NCBI RefSeq assembly: GCF_023015985.1
Contig: NZ_JALKAO010000002.1
Coordinates: 124,001 to 188,000 of the forward strand
From: Marivita sp. S6314
Lineage (GTDB): Bacteria; Pseudomonadota; Alphaproteobacteria; Rhodobacterales; Rhodobacteraceae
Direction: 5' to 3'
DNA: 64,000 nucleotides
In this document: in pieces, positions 38,323 through 47,380 of the stretch
Layout: every line of letters begins with the position of its first letter
Numbering within the stretch: the first letter of the stretch is position 1
Notes under the pieces: generated by a model
What the model was told of the DNA's origin: nothing
The model's input: the letters and a program-made list of their open reading frames with translations, nothing else
Database searches by the model: none
Translations under genes and position numbers: made by a program

Positions 38323-38757
38323 ATGATCCAGTTCACACTGAAATGCGACAAAGACCATCGGTTCGACAGCTGGTTCCAGTCCAGCGATGCATTCGACAAA
38401 TTGTTGTCTGCGGGCATGGTCACCTGCGCGGTGTGCGGATCTTCGGATGTGGCCAAGGCCATGATGGCCCCCCGCGTCAGCACCAAGGACAGCGACGCGC
38501 CCGTTCCGGCCAAACCAAAACTGTCCGAACCCGCCAGCCCCGCCGAACAGGCCTTGGCAGAGTTGAAAAAGCACGTCGAAAAGAACTCGGACTACGTCGG
38601 AAAGAACTTCGCGTCCGAGGCACGCGCGATCCATTCCGGCGATGCGCCCGAACGCCCGATCTGGGGTGAAGCACGCGGCGATGAGGCCAAAAAGCTGATC
38701 GAAGACGGCGTTCCCGTCGCACCGCTTCCTTTCACGCCCACACGAAAGTCCAACTGA
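38323..38757 (+). CDS. DUF1178 family protein
   Basis: The 144-residue protein begins with MIQFTLKCDKDHRFDSWFQS and CAVCGSSDVAKAMMAPRV, giving a CX(n)CxxC zinc-ribbon-like pattern typical of DUF1178. A charged linker and a conserved C-terminal motif (IHSGDAPERPIWGEA) follow. No function is established. Its stop overlaps the start of the next gene by one base (TGATG), so both are likely co-translated. Confidence 0.88.
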   Translation: MIQFTLKCDKDHRFDSWFQSSDAFDKLLSAGMVTCAVCGSSDVAKAMMAPRVSTKDSDAPVPAKPKLSEPASPAEQALAELKKHVEKNSDYVGKNFASEARAIHSGDAPERPIWGEARGDEAKKLIEDGVPVAPLPFTPTRKSN

Positions 38758-39407
38758 TGAACATCCTGATCACCGGTGCCAATCGCGGCATCGGCGCGGC
38801 CCTTGTCTCCGAAGCCGAAGCGAGGGGGCATTCGGTGTACGGCACCACGCGCGCAAGCAACGATCCCAAGCTTCTGCCGCTGGACGTGCGCGATCCAAAG
38901 AGCGCCAGCGCCCTTGCCGCGCAGCTCAAGGACACGCCCATCGACCTTCTGGTCTGCAACGCCGGTGTGTATCTTGAAAAGGGCCTGCCAGTGACCGGGC
39001 TGACCGACACGCAGCTGTGGGCCGACACCTTTGCGACCAACGTGACCGGCGTTTACCTCACGGCGATGGCGTTCCTGCCCAACCTGGCGCTGTCGCAAAC
39101 CCCCAAGATCGCGATCATCTCGTCCCAGATGGGATCCAGCGAACGCGCCGGGGGACAAGCCTACATCTATCGCGCCTCCAAGGCCGCCGCGCTTAATCTG
39201 GGGCGCAACCTTGCCGTCGATCTGAAACCCAAGAACATCGCAGTTGGCATCTACCATCCCGGCTGGGTGCGCACCGACATGGGTTCAAGCGCCGCCGCCA
39301 TCGGCACTGAAGACTCTGCGCCCGGCTTGCTGGACCGGTTCGATCACCTGTCCCTGAAAACCACCGGTTGCTTCGAGATGTGGAACGGCGACCCGATGCC
39401 GTTTTGA
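38757..39407 (+). CDS. Short-chain dehydrogenase/reductase
   Basis: The 216-residue SDR has the cofactor motif ILITGANRGIGAALVSEA, the LLVCNAGVYLE strand, catalytic Ser in IAIISSQMGS, and the YIYRASKAAALNLG motif with catalytic Tyr and Lys. The lack of an acidic residue after the second strand and the Arg in NRGIG suggest NADPH use. The substrate is unknown. It is translated with DUF1178 and probably with the SnoaL-like gene that follows. Confidence 0.9.
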   Translation: MNILITGANRGIGAALVSEAEARGHSVYGTTRASNDPKLLPLDVRDPKSASALAAQLKDTPIDLLVCNAGVYLEKGLPVTGLTDTQLWADTFATNVTGVYLTAMAFLPNLALSQTPKIAIISSQMGSSERAGGQAYIYRASKAAALNLGRNLAVDLKPKNIAVGIYHPGWVRTDMGSSAAAIGTEDSAPGLLDRFDHLSLKTTGCFEMWNGDPMPF

Positions 39408-39853
39408 CCGTCGCAACACCTGCCGATTTCCCGCATGCCTTTGCAAAAGCGTGGCACACCCGCAACGGCGCGGCGATTGCCGCCCTGTTTGCCGCCGACG
39501 CCGATTTCGTCAATGTCACCGGTCTGTGGTGGCGCAACCGCAATGCCATTGCCAAAGCCCATGACTACGCGCTGAAATCGTTCTTCGCGCAAACAACACT
39601 CACCCCCGGCGTCATCACCACCCGCATGCTGGGTGCAGAGCACGCGGTTGTTCACTGCCGCTTTCATCTGGCCGGGCAAACGGCTCCCGATGGGTCGCCC
39701 GCAAAAGATCGCAGCACGATCCTTGTATTCGTGCTTGAACACACGCCTTCAGGCTGGGTGGCGGTCACGGCGCAAAACACCGATGTGGTGCCCGGCAAGG
39801 AAACCCTTCTGAACGCCGAGACCTTCCAGCCGGTGGACTACCGCCCGCGCTGA
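39404..39853 (+). CDS. SnoaL-like / DUF4440 family protein
   Basis: The product is a single NTF2-like domain (FAKAWHTRNGAAIAALFAADADFVNVTGLWWRNRNAI), the kind named SgcJ/EcaC family. It could be a small-molecule isomerase or hydrolase, or a non-enzymatic binding protein. I place the start at a TTG at 39404 that overlaps the SDR stop as TTGA (149 residues). The frame is also open from TTG 39368 and GTG 39380 inside the SDR gene. No ribosome site decides between them. Confidence 0.75.
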   Translation: MTVATPADFPHAFAKAWHTRNGAAIAALFAADADFVNVTGLWWRNRNAIAKAHDYALKSFFAQTTLTPGVITTRMLGAEHAVVHCRFHLAGQTAPDGSPAKDRSTILVFVLEHTPSGWVAVTAQNTDVVPGKETLLNAETFQPVDYRPR

Positions 39854-39935
39854 AACCGCTTCGCGGCACACGCCCCTTGCACCCTCACGCTCCCACACGT
39901 AAAGGACCGGCAAGTTTGACCCCGGGGAGGCCACA

Positions 39936-41174
39936 ATGCCCATTCTCGTGATGAAATTCGGCGGAACATCTGTCGCGACGCTTGACCGGATCAAGCGCGT
40001 GGCCAAACGCGTCGGCGTTGAAGTGTCCAAGGGCTATGACGTCATCGTCATCGTCTCGGCCATGTCGGGTGAGACGAACAAACTGGTCGGCTATGTCAAC
40101 GAAACATCGCCACTGTTCGACGCCCGCGAATACGACGCGGTTGTGTCCTCGGGCGAAAACGTCACCGCGGGCCTGATGGCGCTGACCTTGCAGGAAATGG
40201 ACGTGCCCGCACGCTCCTGGCAGGGCTGGCAGGTGCCGGTGAAAACCACCGATGCCCACGCCGCCGCGCGGATCGAAGATATCCCACCAGCCAACATCCT
40301 GCAGAAGTTCAGCGAAGGCATGAAAGTCGCTGTTGTCGCTGGTTTTCAGGGCATTGGCCCGGATGGCCGCATCACCACGCTGGGGCGCGGTGGGTCCGAC
40401 ACCACTGCCGTCGCTTTTGCTGCCGCTTTCAACGCGGAGCGCTGCGACATCTACACCGACGTGGACGGCGTCTACACCACCGATCCGCGCATCTGCGACA
40501 AGGCCCGCAAGCTGGACAAGATCGCGTTCGAGGAAATGCTTGAACTTGCGTCGCTGGGTGCAAAAGTGCTGCAGACCCGCTCGGTCGAACTCGCAATGCG
40601 CTACAAGGTGAAACTGCGCGTGCTCAGCAGTTTCGAGGAACAATCAGACGACGCAGGCACATTGGTCTGCGACGAGGAGGACATCATGGAAAGCAATGTA
40701 GTCGCAGGCGTGGCCTATTCCCGCGATGAGGCAAAGATGACGCTGGTGTCAGTCGCCGACCGCCCTGGCATCGCAGCCGCCATCTTCACCCCGCTCTCCG
40801 AGGCGGGCGTCAATGTGGACATGATCGTGCAGAACATCTCGGAAGACGGCCGCACCGACATGACCTTCTCCTGCCCGACCGATCAGGTGAAACGCGCCGA
40901 GAAATCCATGATCGACGCGAAAGAGCGCGGAGACATCAACTTCCACGACATCGTTGCCGACACCGCCGTCGCCAAGATCTCGGTGGTGGGCATCGGCATG
41001 CGAAGCCACACAGGCGTCGCGGCCAAAATGTTCGAGGTACTCTCGCGTGAGGGGATCAACATCAAGGTCATCACAACCTCCGAGATAAAAATATCCGTTC
41101 TGATCGACCGGAAATACATGGAACTTGCGGTGCAAGCGCTGCATGATGCCTTTGAACTGGAAAAAGCCGCCTAA
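39936..41174 (+). CDS. lysC: Aspartate kinase
   Basis: LysC phosphorylates aspartate, the first step to lysine, methionine, threonine and diaminopimelate for the wall. The 412-residue protein has the start VMKFGGTSVA, GRGGSDTTAVAFAAAF, and CDIYTDVDGVYTTDPRI. Two ACT domains follow (TLVSVADRPGIAAAIFTPLSEAGVNVDM and ISVVGIGMRSHTGVAAKMF), which implies feedback control by lysine and/or threonine. GGAGG upstream of the ATG is a strong ribosome site. It is monofunctional. Confidence 0.97.
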   Translation: MPILVMKFGGTSVATLDRIKRVAKRVGVEVSKGYDVIVIVSAMSGETNKLVGYVNETSPLFDAREYDAVVSSGENVTAGLMALTLQEMDVPARSWQGWQVPVKTTDAHAAARIEDIPPANILQKFSEGMKVAVVAGFQGIGPDGRITTLGRGGSDTTAVAFAAAFNAERCDIYTDVDGVYTTDPRICDKARKLDKIAFEEMLELASLGAKVLQTRSVELAMRYKVKLRVLSSFEEQSDDAGTLVCDEEDIMESNVVAGVAYSRDEAKMTLVSVADRPGIAAAIFTPLSEAGVNVDMIVQNISEDGRTDMTFSCPTDQVKRAEKSMIDAKERGDINFHDIVADTAVAKISVVGIGMRSHTGVAAKMFEVLSREGINIKVITTSEIKISVLIDRKYMELAVQALHDAFELEKAA

Positions 41175-41221
41175 GCTCGTGACGGACACCGTCACCCGGG
41201 GCGGTGCTTGAGGGGCAGACT

Positions 41222-43462
41222 ATGGTTGAGCGCGCGGAAAGTGAAAGCCGCAAGCTGCTGGGGCGCTTGCGCGACACGATGGCAAGCGAAGCCGCGGGTC
41301 AGGAACGGCTCGACCAGATCACTCATCTGACCGCGGATTCGATGGGCACCGAAGTGTGCTCGATCTACCTGTTCCGCGACGACGAAACCCTTGAGCTTTG
41401 CGCCACGCAGGGTCTGAACGCCGAAGCGGTGCACCAGACCCGGATGAAGCTGGGCGAAGGCCTTGTGGGTCGGGTCGCGCGCACCGGGCGGATCGTCAAC
41501 ACCGCCGATGCGCCGTCTGCCCACGGTTTCCGCTATATGCCGGAAACCGGCGAAGAGATTTACTCCAGCTTCCTTGGCGTGCCGATCCAGCGGCTTGGCG
41601 AAAAGCTTGGCGTGTTGGTGATGCAATCGAAAGAGGCCCGCCAATTCAGCGCTGACGAGGTTTACGCGCTTGAAGTTGTTGCGATGGTCCTTGCCGAAAT
41701 GACGGAACTTGGCGCGTTCGTTGGCGAAGGCGCCGCCCTGCGCGCCCGTCACACCGAATCCGTCCTGTTGCGCGGCTCAACCGCGCAGGAAGGCACGGCC
41801 GAAGGCTACGTCTGGCTGCATGAACCGCGCGTCATCGTGACCAACCTTGTCGGGGACGATCCGCAAACCGAACGCAAACGGCTGCTGGACGCCATCGAAA
41901 ACCTGCGCATCAGCGTCGATCAGCTTCTGGCCGGCGCGGTCGAAGATGCCGAACAGGTTCAGGTGCTCGAAGCCTACCGGATGTTTGCCAACTCCAAGGG
42001 CTGGCTCCGGCGCATGGAGGAAAACATCGATCGCGGCCTGAGCGCCGAAGCCGCAGTCGAAAAAGAACAATCCGATGTGCGCGCCCGCATGTCCCAGGCC
42101 AATGATGCCTATCTGCGCGAACGCCTGCAGGATCTGGACGACCTGTCCAACCGCCTGCTGCGCATTCTGACCGGGCAAGGCGTTCAAACCGGCGCGGAAC
42201 TGCCCGAAAACCCCATTCTCGTCGCGCGGAACATCGGCCCCGGCGAACTGCTTGAATACGGTCGTAAACTGCGCGGGATCATTCTTGAGGAAGGCTCGGT
42301 CGGCAGCCATGCCGCCATCATTGCCCGCGCGCTTGCCATTCCATTGGTCATCAACACCAAGCGCATCCAGAACGAAGCGCTGAATGGCGATCACGTCATG
42401 GTCGATGGGGATCAGGGGATCGTGCATCTTCGCCCGGATGACACCGTCGTCGCCGCCTTCCGCGACAAGATGGCGATGCAGGCCAAGGCGCAGGAACGCT
42501 ATGCGTCGATCCGCGACAAACCGGCCACCACCCTGTGTGGCAAAACCATCCGGATGGACATGAACGCAGGGTTGATGGCGGATTTGCCATCGCTGGAAAG
42601 CTCGGGGGCCGAAGGTGTCGGGCTGTTCCGGACGGAATTGCAGTTCCTTGTCCGCAACCAGATGCCGCGTCGCACCGAACTGGCCGAACTCTATGCCCGC
42701 GTCCTTGACGCCGCCAAGGGCAAGCGCGTGGTCTTCCGCACGCTCGACATCGGGTCGGACAAGGTTCTGCCCTACATGAAACCGCAGGACGAACCGAACC
42801 CGGCCCTGGGCTGGCGCGCGATCCGCGTCGGGCTGGACAAACCGGGTGTGATGCGGATGCAGTTGCAGGCCCTCCTGCGCGCGGCGAACGGTCGTCCGAT
42901 GACGCTGATGTTCCCCTTCATCGCGCAATACGACGAATACCGCCTGGCCCGCGCCGAGGTCGACAAGGCCATTGCCCGGGAACTGAAACTGGGCCACCGG
43001 ATCCCGGAAACCTTGGAAATCGGCGCGATGCTGGAAACCCCGTCGCTCGCCTTTGCCTGCAAGAAGTTCTACGAAGAGGTCGATTTCCTGTCGATTGGCG
43101 GCAACGATCTCAAGCAGTTTTTCTTTGCCGCAGACCGCGAAAACGAACGCGTGCGCCGCCGCTATGACACGCTGAACATCAGCTTCCTGACTTTTCTCGA
43201 AGACATCATCACCCGCTGCGCCGCCACCAACACGCCCTTGTCGTTCTGTGGCGAAGATGCGGGACGTCCGGTCGAAGCCTTGTGTATGACCGCACTCGGC
43301 CTCAACGCGCTGTCCATGCGCCCGGCCTCTATCGGTCCGGTCAAACACCTGTTACGCCGCTGCAATCTCGACGATGTGCGCGCCGTCATCCATGCCAGCC
43401 GGGATGCAGGCGATCAAAGCGCGCGCCCGGCCGTGATGGAATACCTGCGCAGTCTGACCTGA
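41222..43462 (+). CDS. ptsP: PEP-protein phosphotransferase of the nitrogen PTS (EI-Ntr)
   Basis: EI-Ntr takes phosphate from PEP and passes it to NPr, a regulatory chain tied to nitrogen and potassium status. The 746-residue protein has an N-terminal GAF domain (ITHLTADSMGTEVCSIYLF to about residue 150), the NPr-binding helical region, the swivelling domain with His363 (GSVGSHAAIIARALAIPL), and the PEP barrel (GVGLFRTELQFL, GAMLETPSLAF, SFCGEDAG with Cys676). The start at 41222 has GAGGGG six bases upstream; the open frame begins at a GTG at 41204. It follows lysC by 47 bases. Confidence 0.96.
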   Translation: MVERAESESRKLLGRLRDTMASEAAGQERLDQITHLTADSMGTEVCSIYLFRDDETLELCATQGLNAEAVHQTRMKLGEGLVGRVARTGRIVNTADAPSAHGFRYMPETGEEIYSSFLGVPIQRLGEKLGVLVMQSKEARQFSADEVYALEVVAMVLAEMTELGAFVGEGAALRARHTESVLLRGSTAQEGTAEGYVWLHEPRVIVTNLVGDDPQTERKRLLDAIENLRISVDQLLAGAVEDAEQVQVLEAYRMFANSKGWLRRMEENIDRGLSAEAAVEKEQSDVRARMSQANDAYLRERLQDLDDLSNRLLRILTGQGVQTGAELPENPILVARNIGPGELLEYGRKLRGIILEEGSVGSHAAIIARALAIPLVINTKRIQNEALNGDHVMVDGDQGIVHLRPDDTVVAAFRDKMAMQAKAQERYASIRDKPATTLCGKTIRMDMNAGLMADLPSLESSGAEGVGLFRTELQFLVRNQMPRRTELAELYARVLDAAKGKRVVFRTLDIGSDKVLPYMKPQDEPNPALGWRAIRVGLDKPGVMRMQLQALLRAANGRPMTLMFPFIAQYDEYRLARAEVDKAIARELKLGHRIPETLEIGAMLETPSLAFACKKFYEEVDFLSIGGNDLKQFFFAADRENERVRRRYDTLNISFLTFLEDIITRCAATNTPLSFCGEDAGRPVEALCMTALGLNALSMRPASIGPVKHLLRRCNLDDVRAVIHASRDAGDQSARPAVMEYLRSLT

Positions 43463-43752
43463 TCCCCGGAACCGCTTTGGCGCAAACGGCCTGACCACCA
43501 CGTTTTGCGCTGGTCAGGACCGTCATTTCGCTACGGGCATGGCGTCTGGCCGTTCTGGCCACATTCGGTCCGGATTGTCCGGTGCCCGACCCGCATTGGC
43601 GTTGCACAGACGGGAACAAGGCGTTCCGTGCCGGATCAATAATTGGTCCGCCCTGCCCCCGTCCGGTCACGTTTCGGCGCGATATCCGAAACACCGACAA
43701 ATTGACCGGTTAACCTTAAGAAGAGGTGAAGAGATCGGACGATTTACGCGGT

Positions 43753-44502
43753 CTACACGTTTTTGATCGCGCGCTTGAGGTCTTCCACCAACAATGTCTC
43801 TGATTGGCCGGAATCGATGGCCAGACGCCGCAGCCCGAAATGCACATGCGCCATTTCCTGATAGTAGCTGGTAAACGCATAATTCGTTGCAGCCCCTGCC
43901 GCAGCCCCAAGGATCGGCACGGTCTGCGCCGCCAGTTTCTGGCCTAACACGGTGGCAAGCCGGGGGGCCACCGATTTCAGGATCCCATGCACCGCCGCCC
44001 CTGTCAGGGTCACCCGCGTGCTGAAAAACGCCGTGTTCGCGCCGTCATCCTCTGCCAGCGGACCCGCGCTGGCAAACACCGTCAGGCAATCGCCAAGAAC
44101 GTCCGGATCATTCGGATCAAACCCGTGTTCCGCGGCGATCCCCTGCACCGCGCGCAACAGCACCGTGGTGGTCACGGGCAACTCGGCCAGCGCAGTGGGC
44201 AGACCGCCCGCCCCTCCGACCGCGCCCATGGTTGTGGTCAGCGCGGTGTTCAGCCATCCTTTCTGGTCCGGCACCACGCCGCGCGAATGTTTCGCAGCGT
44301 ACAGCGCCACTTTCAGCGCCCGTTCGGTTGCGCCTTCCAAGCCCAGTTTCACGGGATCAGGCAGGCGTTCCAACAGGTTTTCGGCACGTCCGCCAACCAT
44401 GTTCAGGACTTGCATCCCCACACCCCCCGCCGCCTTGTGACGGCGCGCGAGGTTGGCAATGGCGGTTTGGGTGTCCATCGGGACAAGATCACTTCCGGTC
44501 AT
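43753..44502 (-). CDS. EcsC family protein
   Basis: The 249-residue protein has the EcsC-family pattern: GLEGATERALKVALYAAKHS, a glycine-rich hydrophobic stretch (TTTMGAVGGAGGLPTALAELPVTTTVLLRAVQGIAAEHG) and LGQKLAAQTVPILGAAAGAATNYAFTSYYQEMAHVHFGLRRL at the end. The family is named after a B. subtilis gene next to an ABC exporter, but the biochemical role is unknown. The start is uncertain: TTG 44523, ATG 44502 and ATG 44478 are in frame without a clear ribosome site. The gene stands alone and is convergent with ptsP. Confidence 0.82.
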   Translation of the reverse strand: MTGSDLVPMDTQTAIANLARRHKAAGGVGMQVLNMVGGRAENLLERLPDPVKLGLEGATERALKVALYAAKHSRGVVPDQKGWLNTALTTTMGAVGGAGGLPTALAELPVTTTVLLRAVQGIAAEHGFDPNDPDVLGDCLTVFASAGPLAEDDGANTAFFSTRVTLTGAAVHGILKSVAPRLATVLGQKLAAQTVPILGAAAGAATNYAFTSYYQEMAHVHFGLRRLAIDSGQSETLLVEDLKRAIKNV

Positions 44503-44533
44503 ATCAGTAAGATTGGGATTCAAACGCCGCTCT

Positions 44534-45019
44534 TCAAGCGTCGCGCGTCACGTCGCCCCGAACCCCGCGCCATGCGCCGGGGCGCAGTTCCAGCCCCAGC
44601 ACCCGCGCCGGGTTGGTCGGAGGCGGCATGTTCACATCGGTCAACAGCGCGAATCCAAACCGCGCGTAATAGGGCGCATCCCCCACCAGCAGCACCCGCG
44701 CCCAGTTCTCCTGACGCGCCTGTTCAAGACTGTCACGGATCAACGCGCCGCCCAAACCTTCGCCTTGCGCCGTCGGGTGCACCGCCACCGGGCCCAGCAA
44801 CAGGGTTTGTGCGCCGCCCACCAGAACCGGCCAGTAGCGAATGGCCCCGCCCAGAATGCCTTGCTCGTCCCGTGCCACCCGCGACAGGGCCGCAACCGGC
44901 GCAACCCCGTCGCGCAGCCGGTAAGACGACAGGGCCTCCCGACCCGGTGCAAAACACAGGTCATAGAGGGCTTCCACCTCCCACCAGTCGTCTTGGGTTT
45001 CCGCGCTTAGGGTGAACAT
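44534..45019 (-). CDS. GNAT family N-acetyltransferase
   Basis: From the ATG at 45019 the protein has 161 residues and begins MFTLSAETQDDWWEVEALYDLCF. The acetyl-CoA site is VAVHPTAQGEGLGGALIRDSLEQAR and the C-terminal strand is APYYARFGFALL, the layout of YhbS-like acetyltransferases. The frame is open upstream to 45157, but the extra residues overlap the divergent flavin reductase and are unlike the family. The acceptor is unknown. Confidence 0.88.
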   Translation of the reverse strand: MFTLSAETQDDWWEVEALYDLCFAPGREALSSYRLRDGVAPVAALSRVARDEQGILGGAIRYWPVLVGGAQTLLLGPVAVHPTAQGEGLGGALIRDSLEQARQENWARVLLVGDAPYYARFGFALLTDVNMPPPTNPARVLGLELRPGAWRGVRGDVTRDA

Positions 45020-45118
45020 CTCGCTGCTCTTTGTTGACGCGTGCGCACCCCCGTGCATTCCGCTTCGAAACGGCCTATCACGCGAACAATTCCACGGCAA
45101 ACACGGAACCGACACCTC

Positions 45119-45724
45119 ATGTTCTATCGTCCCGAAGACGGCCACGGCCTGCCCCACAACCCATTCAACGCCATCGTTACGCCCCGCCCCATTGGCTGGA
45201 TTTCAACACGCGGCGCGGATGGGCAGGACAACCTTGCGCCTTACTCGTTTTTCAACGCGGTCGCCTACGTGCCGCCGCAGGTCATGTTCGCATCGACCTC
45301 GGCCAAGGAAGACAGGGGCGACACGAAAGACAGCGTCGCGCAGATCCGGGACACGGGTGTGTTCGCGGTGAACATCGTGGAATACGCCATGCGGGACGTG
45401 ATGAACCAGTCGTCCGGCCCATGGGACAAGGATGTGGATGAATTCGAACTGGCCGGGATCGAAAAGGCGGAATGCGACACAATCAATTGCCCCCGCGTGG
45501 CGCAGGCGCCTGCGACGCTGGAATGCAAGCTGACGCAGATCGTGAAACTACCCGGTGACGCGAATTTCGCGGTCTTTGGTGAAGTCACCGGTGTGCATAT
45601 GCGTGATGACTGCATCAAGGACGGGATCTTTGATGTGCTGAGCTTTAATCCCCTGACCCGCATGGGCTACCGCGATTATTCGGTGATCCGCGAGAAATTC
45701 AGCCTCAAACGGCCCGGAGAATAG
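45119..45724 (+). CDS. Flavin reductase family protein
   Basis: The 201-residue product starts MFYRPEDGHGLPHNPFNAIVTPRPIGW and shows the FMN-binding split-barrel pattern: RPIGWISTRGADGQDNLAPYSFFNAV, DTGVFAVNIV and ARE-like FNPLTRMGYRDY at the end. Members reduce flavin or bind FMN for a partner; the partner is not visible here. The frame opens at 45041, but family sequence begins at 45119. It is divergent from the GNAT gene with a 99-base gap. Confidence 0.88.
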   Translation: MFYRPEDGHGLPHNPFNAIVTPRPIGWISTRGADGQDNLAPYSFFNAVAYVPPQVMFASTSAKEDRGDTKDSVAQIRDTGVFAVNIVEYAMRDVMNQSSGPWDKDVDEFELAGIEKAECDTINCPRVAQAPATLECKLTQIVKLPGDANFAVFGEVTGVHMRDDCIKDGIFDVLSFNPLTRMGYRDYSVIREKFSLKRPGE

Positions 45725-45870
45725 GTCAGCATGCATTCCCAAGGCTCCGCTCGTTCTCACCTCAAAGCATCCCCCGGATGGTTTGTGTGCGAGCGGCACA
45801 ACCGGTTCGAAATGTTTCGCGCGCGAAACATTGGGTCCGATCCGGTCCTTTAAGAGAAGGTTAATACGAC

Positions 45871-46221
45871 ATGGCACTCAAACGACTTCTGACCGAATTC
45901 GGCATGGGATCATCGCTGCGGCGGCAGGACTATACCGAAGCGGCCTCGCGCGCGGTCCGGGATGCACTTTGGCACAATTCGATCAATCTGGCCGAGCTTT
46001 ACGGCAAGGACAAATCCGAGATGCAGATCACGGTTGAGGTGGGCGTGCAGCAGCCTGACCAGGTCGACACCGGTACGATCCGTACGCTGTTCCCGTACGG
46101 TCAGGTCACCGTGGTGCCCCGCATAGGTGGTCTGGACGTGCCGCGCTCAGATGGCGGCAAACCGACGGTCATTGCAAACGTCGCGATCTCGGTCGCTTTG
46201 GATGTGGAGGGCGCGGCATGA
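45871..46221 (+). CDS. Lin0512 family protein, first copy
   Basis: The 116-residue protein has the Lin0512-type pattern: EFGMGSSLRRQDYTEAASRAVRDALWHNSI near the start, VEVGVQQPDQVDTGTIRTLFPYGQVTV in the middle, and VIANVAISVALD at the end. The family forms short ring-type oligomers like other small alpha-beta proteins, and no function is established. It is followed by a paralogue whose start overlaps its stop as ATGA, so the two probably make a hetero-oligomer. Confidence 0.85.
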   Translation: MALKRLLTEFGMGSSLRRQDYTEAASRAVRDALWHNSINLAELYGKDKSEMQITVEVGVQQPDQVDTGTIRTLFPYGQVTVVPRIGGLDVPRSDGGKPTVIANVAISVALDVEGAA

Positions 46222-46574
46222 GCGACCAGCGCTTTATCATCGAAATGGGGATGGGCAACGATCAGTACGGGATGGACTATACCAAAGCCGCCGCCCGCGC
46301 GATCGAGGACGCGATCCGGCATTCGTCCATCCCGCTGTTCGAGGCCACCAGCGTGCCACATGACCAGATGCGGGTGCAGGTGACAGTGGGGGTGGCTGAT
46401 CCATCGCAAGTCGACTGCGCGGCCCTGGCAGAAAACCTGCCGCGCGGCCGGGCCAGTGTGCAGGCGGTCGAGGGCGGATTAAATGTGACCAACCCGGACA
46501 CCGGCAAAACGCTTGTGATTGCGACGGCTGCGGTTGAGGCGTTTTTGCCCAGTCAAACGGCCGCTGACGCCTGA
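46218..46574 (+). CDS. Lin0512 family protein, second copy
   Basis: This 118-residue paralogue of the preceding gene has EMGMGNDQYGMDYTKAAARAIEDAIRHSSIPLFE, VGVADPSQVDCAALAENLPRG and NPDTGKTLVIATAAVEAFL. Spacing of the motifs is the same in both copies. Coupled translation supports a shared complex. No function is known. Confidence 0.85.
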   Translation: MSDQRFIIEMGMGNDQYGMDYTKAAARAIEDAIRHSSIPLFEATSVPHDQMRVQVTVGVADPSQVDCAALAENLPRGRASVQAVEGGLNVTNPDTGKTLVIATAAVEAFLPSQTAADA

Positions 46575-46764
46575 TCGGTTGCGATTTAGGGGCCTTGGCC
46601 ACCGGCACTCAACCCAAAACACAGGTTTGCGCCACAAGCCTTGTGCAACAGCCACGTCTTGACCCGAGACACGCGTTCATGGTTCGCTTGACGTAAGGTC
46701 AATATCGGCAGGCACTCCCTTTGCCGAATGATCGGTCACCGAAAGCCCAGGGAAGGACGTCACG

Positions 46765-47352
46765 ATGCCATACGCGAGAAAGAACTGGCAACTCCACGAA
46801 GTTTCAATTGCCTTGTCAAACCCGGTGCACTCCGCTGCCGGACCGCATGCGCATTCGTCAAAACACGCCACCGCCGGAGAGCTTGCCAACCACCCGTTGT
46901 TTCAACGGGCGCGAGTGACCGCCACGGTGCATACCGACAACGCCAAGGATTCCAACGCGTCTTTTCACACCAAGGAAAGCGATGGCAGTTGGACAAACAA
47001 CAGCAAGACCCGTCATGCCAATCCGCTGCCAAAGGCGGAGGTTGGAACGCATTCAACGCTGGACGTGCAAGACATGGCACCGGCGCTTGTCAATGCCTTG
47101 AACAGCGACCCGATGCAGGCGCATCTCGCGACATTGGATGGTGGTGGCGACATGAAGGTCCATGTCAATTTTTCAGCCAGCATCGGCACCGGCAACGTGC
47201 ATCGCGCAGCAGGCAGTCACGCAGCCGCGATGAACTGCCTGTTTGTCTATTGCAAACCCAACCCGAACAACAAAGACGTGCCGATTTTTCAGACGGTGGT
47301 CCCGTCTGATACTCATAAGGCGGGGGGCAAAGACCCGATCATCACCGTCTGA
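46765..47352 (+). CDS. Unrecognised His/Asn-rich protein
   Basis: I do not recognise this 195-residue protein. It has no signal peptide and no membrane segment. The first half is rich in His, Ser, Asn and Thr (AAGPHAHSSKHATAGE, HTDNAKDSNASFHTKESDGS, SKTRHANPLPKAE). The second half looks more folded, with LDVQDMAPALVNALNSDP, MKVHVNFSASIGTG and AMNCLFVYCKPNPNNKDVPIF. It has a good ribosome site (GGAAGGA) and its own terminator at the stop codon, which argues for a real, separately expressed gene. Many histidines suggest metal binding, which is a guess. Confidence 0.75.
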   Translation: MPYARKNWQLHEVSIALSNPVHSAAGPHAHSSKHATAGELANHPLFQRARVTATVHTDNAKDSNASFHTKESDGSWTNNSKTRHANPLPKAEVGTHSTLDVQDMAPALVNALNSDPMQAHLATLDGGGDMKVHVNFSASIGTGNVHRAAGSHAAAMNCLFVYCKPNPNNKDVPIFQTVVPSDTHKAGGKDPIITV

Positions 47353-47378
47353 CAGGCCTGTGCTGGCCTGTCCCTTTT
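47351..47378 (+). terminator. Terminator of the 46765 gene
   Basis: GACAGGCC (47351-47358) and GGCCTGTC (47365-47372) form a perfect 8-bp stem with a six-base loop, followed by CCTTTT. It overlaps the stop codon of the 195-residue gene and lies directly beyond the end of the convergent sulP-type gene, so it may serve both strands. Confidence 0.75.
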
Positions 47379-47380
47379 CG

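Noticed and set aside
43480-43517. Interleaved inverted repeats after ptsP that could suggest a pseudoknot
   Set aside because: GCGCAAACG/CGTTTTGCGC and CTGACCA/TGGTCAG cross each other, but with no bases left to span the first stem the pseudoknot is not sterically possible. They may be alternative hairpins. The rest of 43463-43752 shows nothing.
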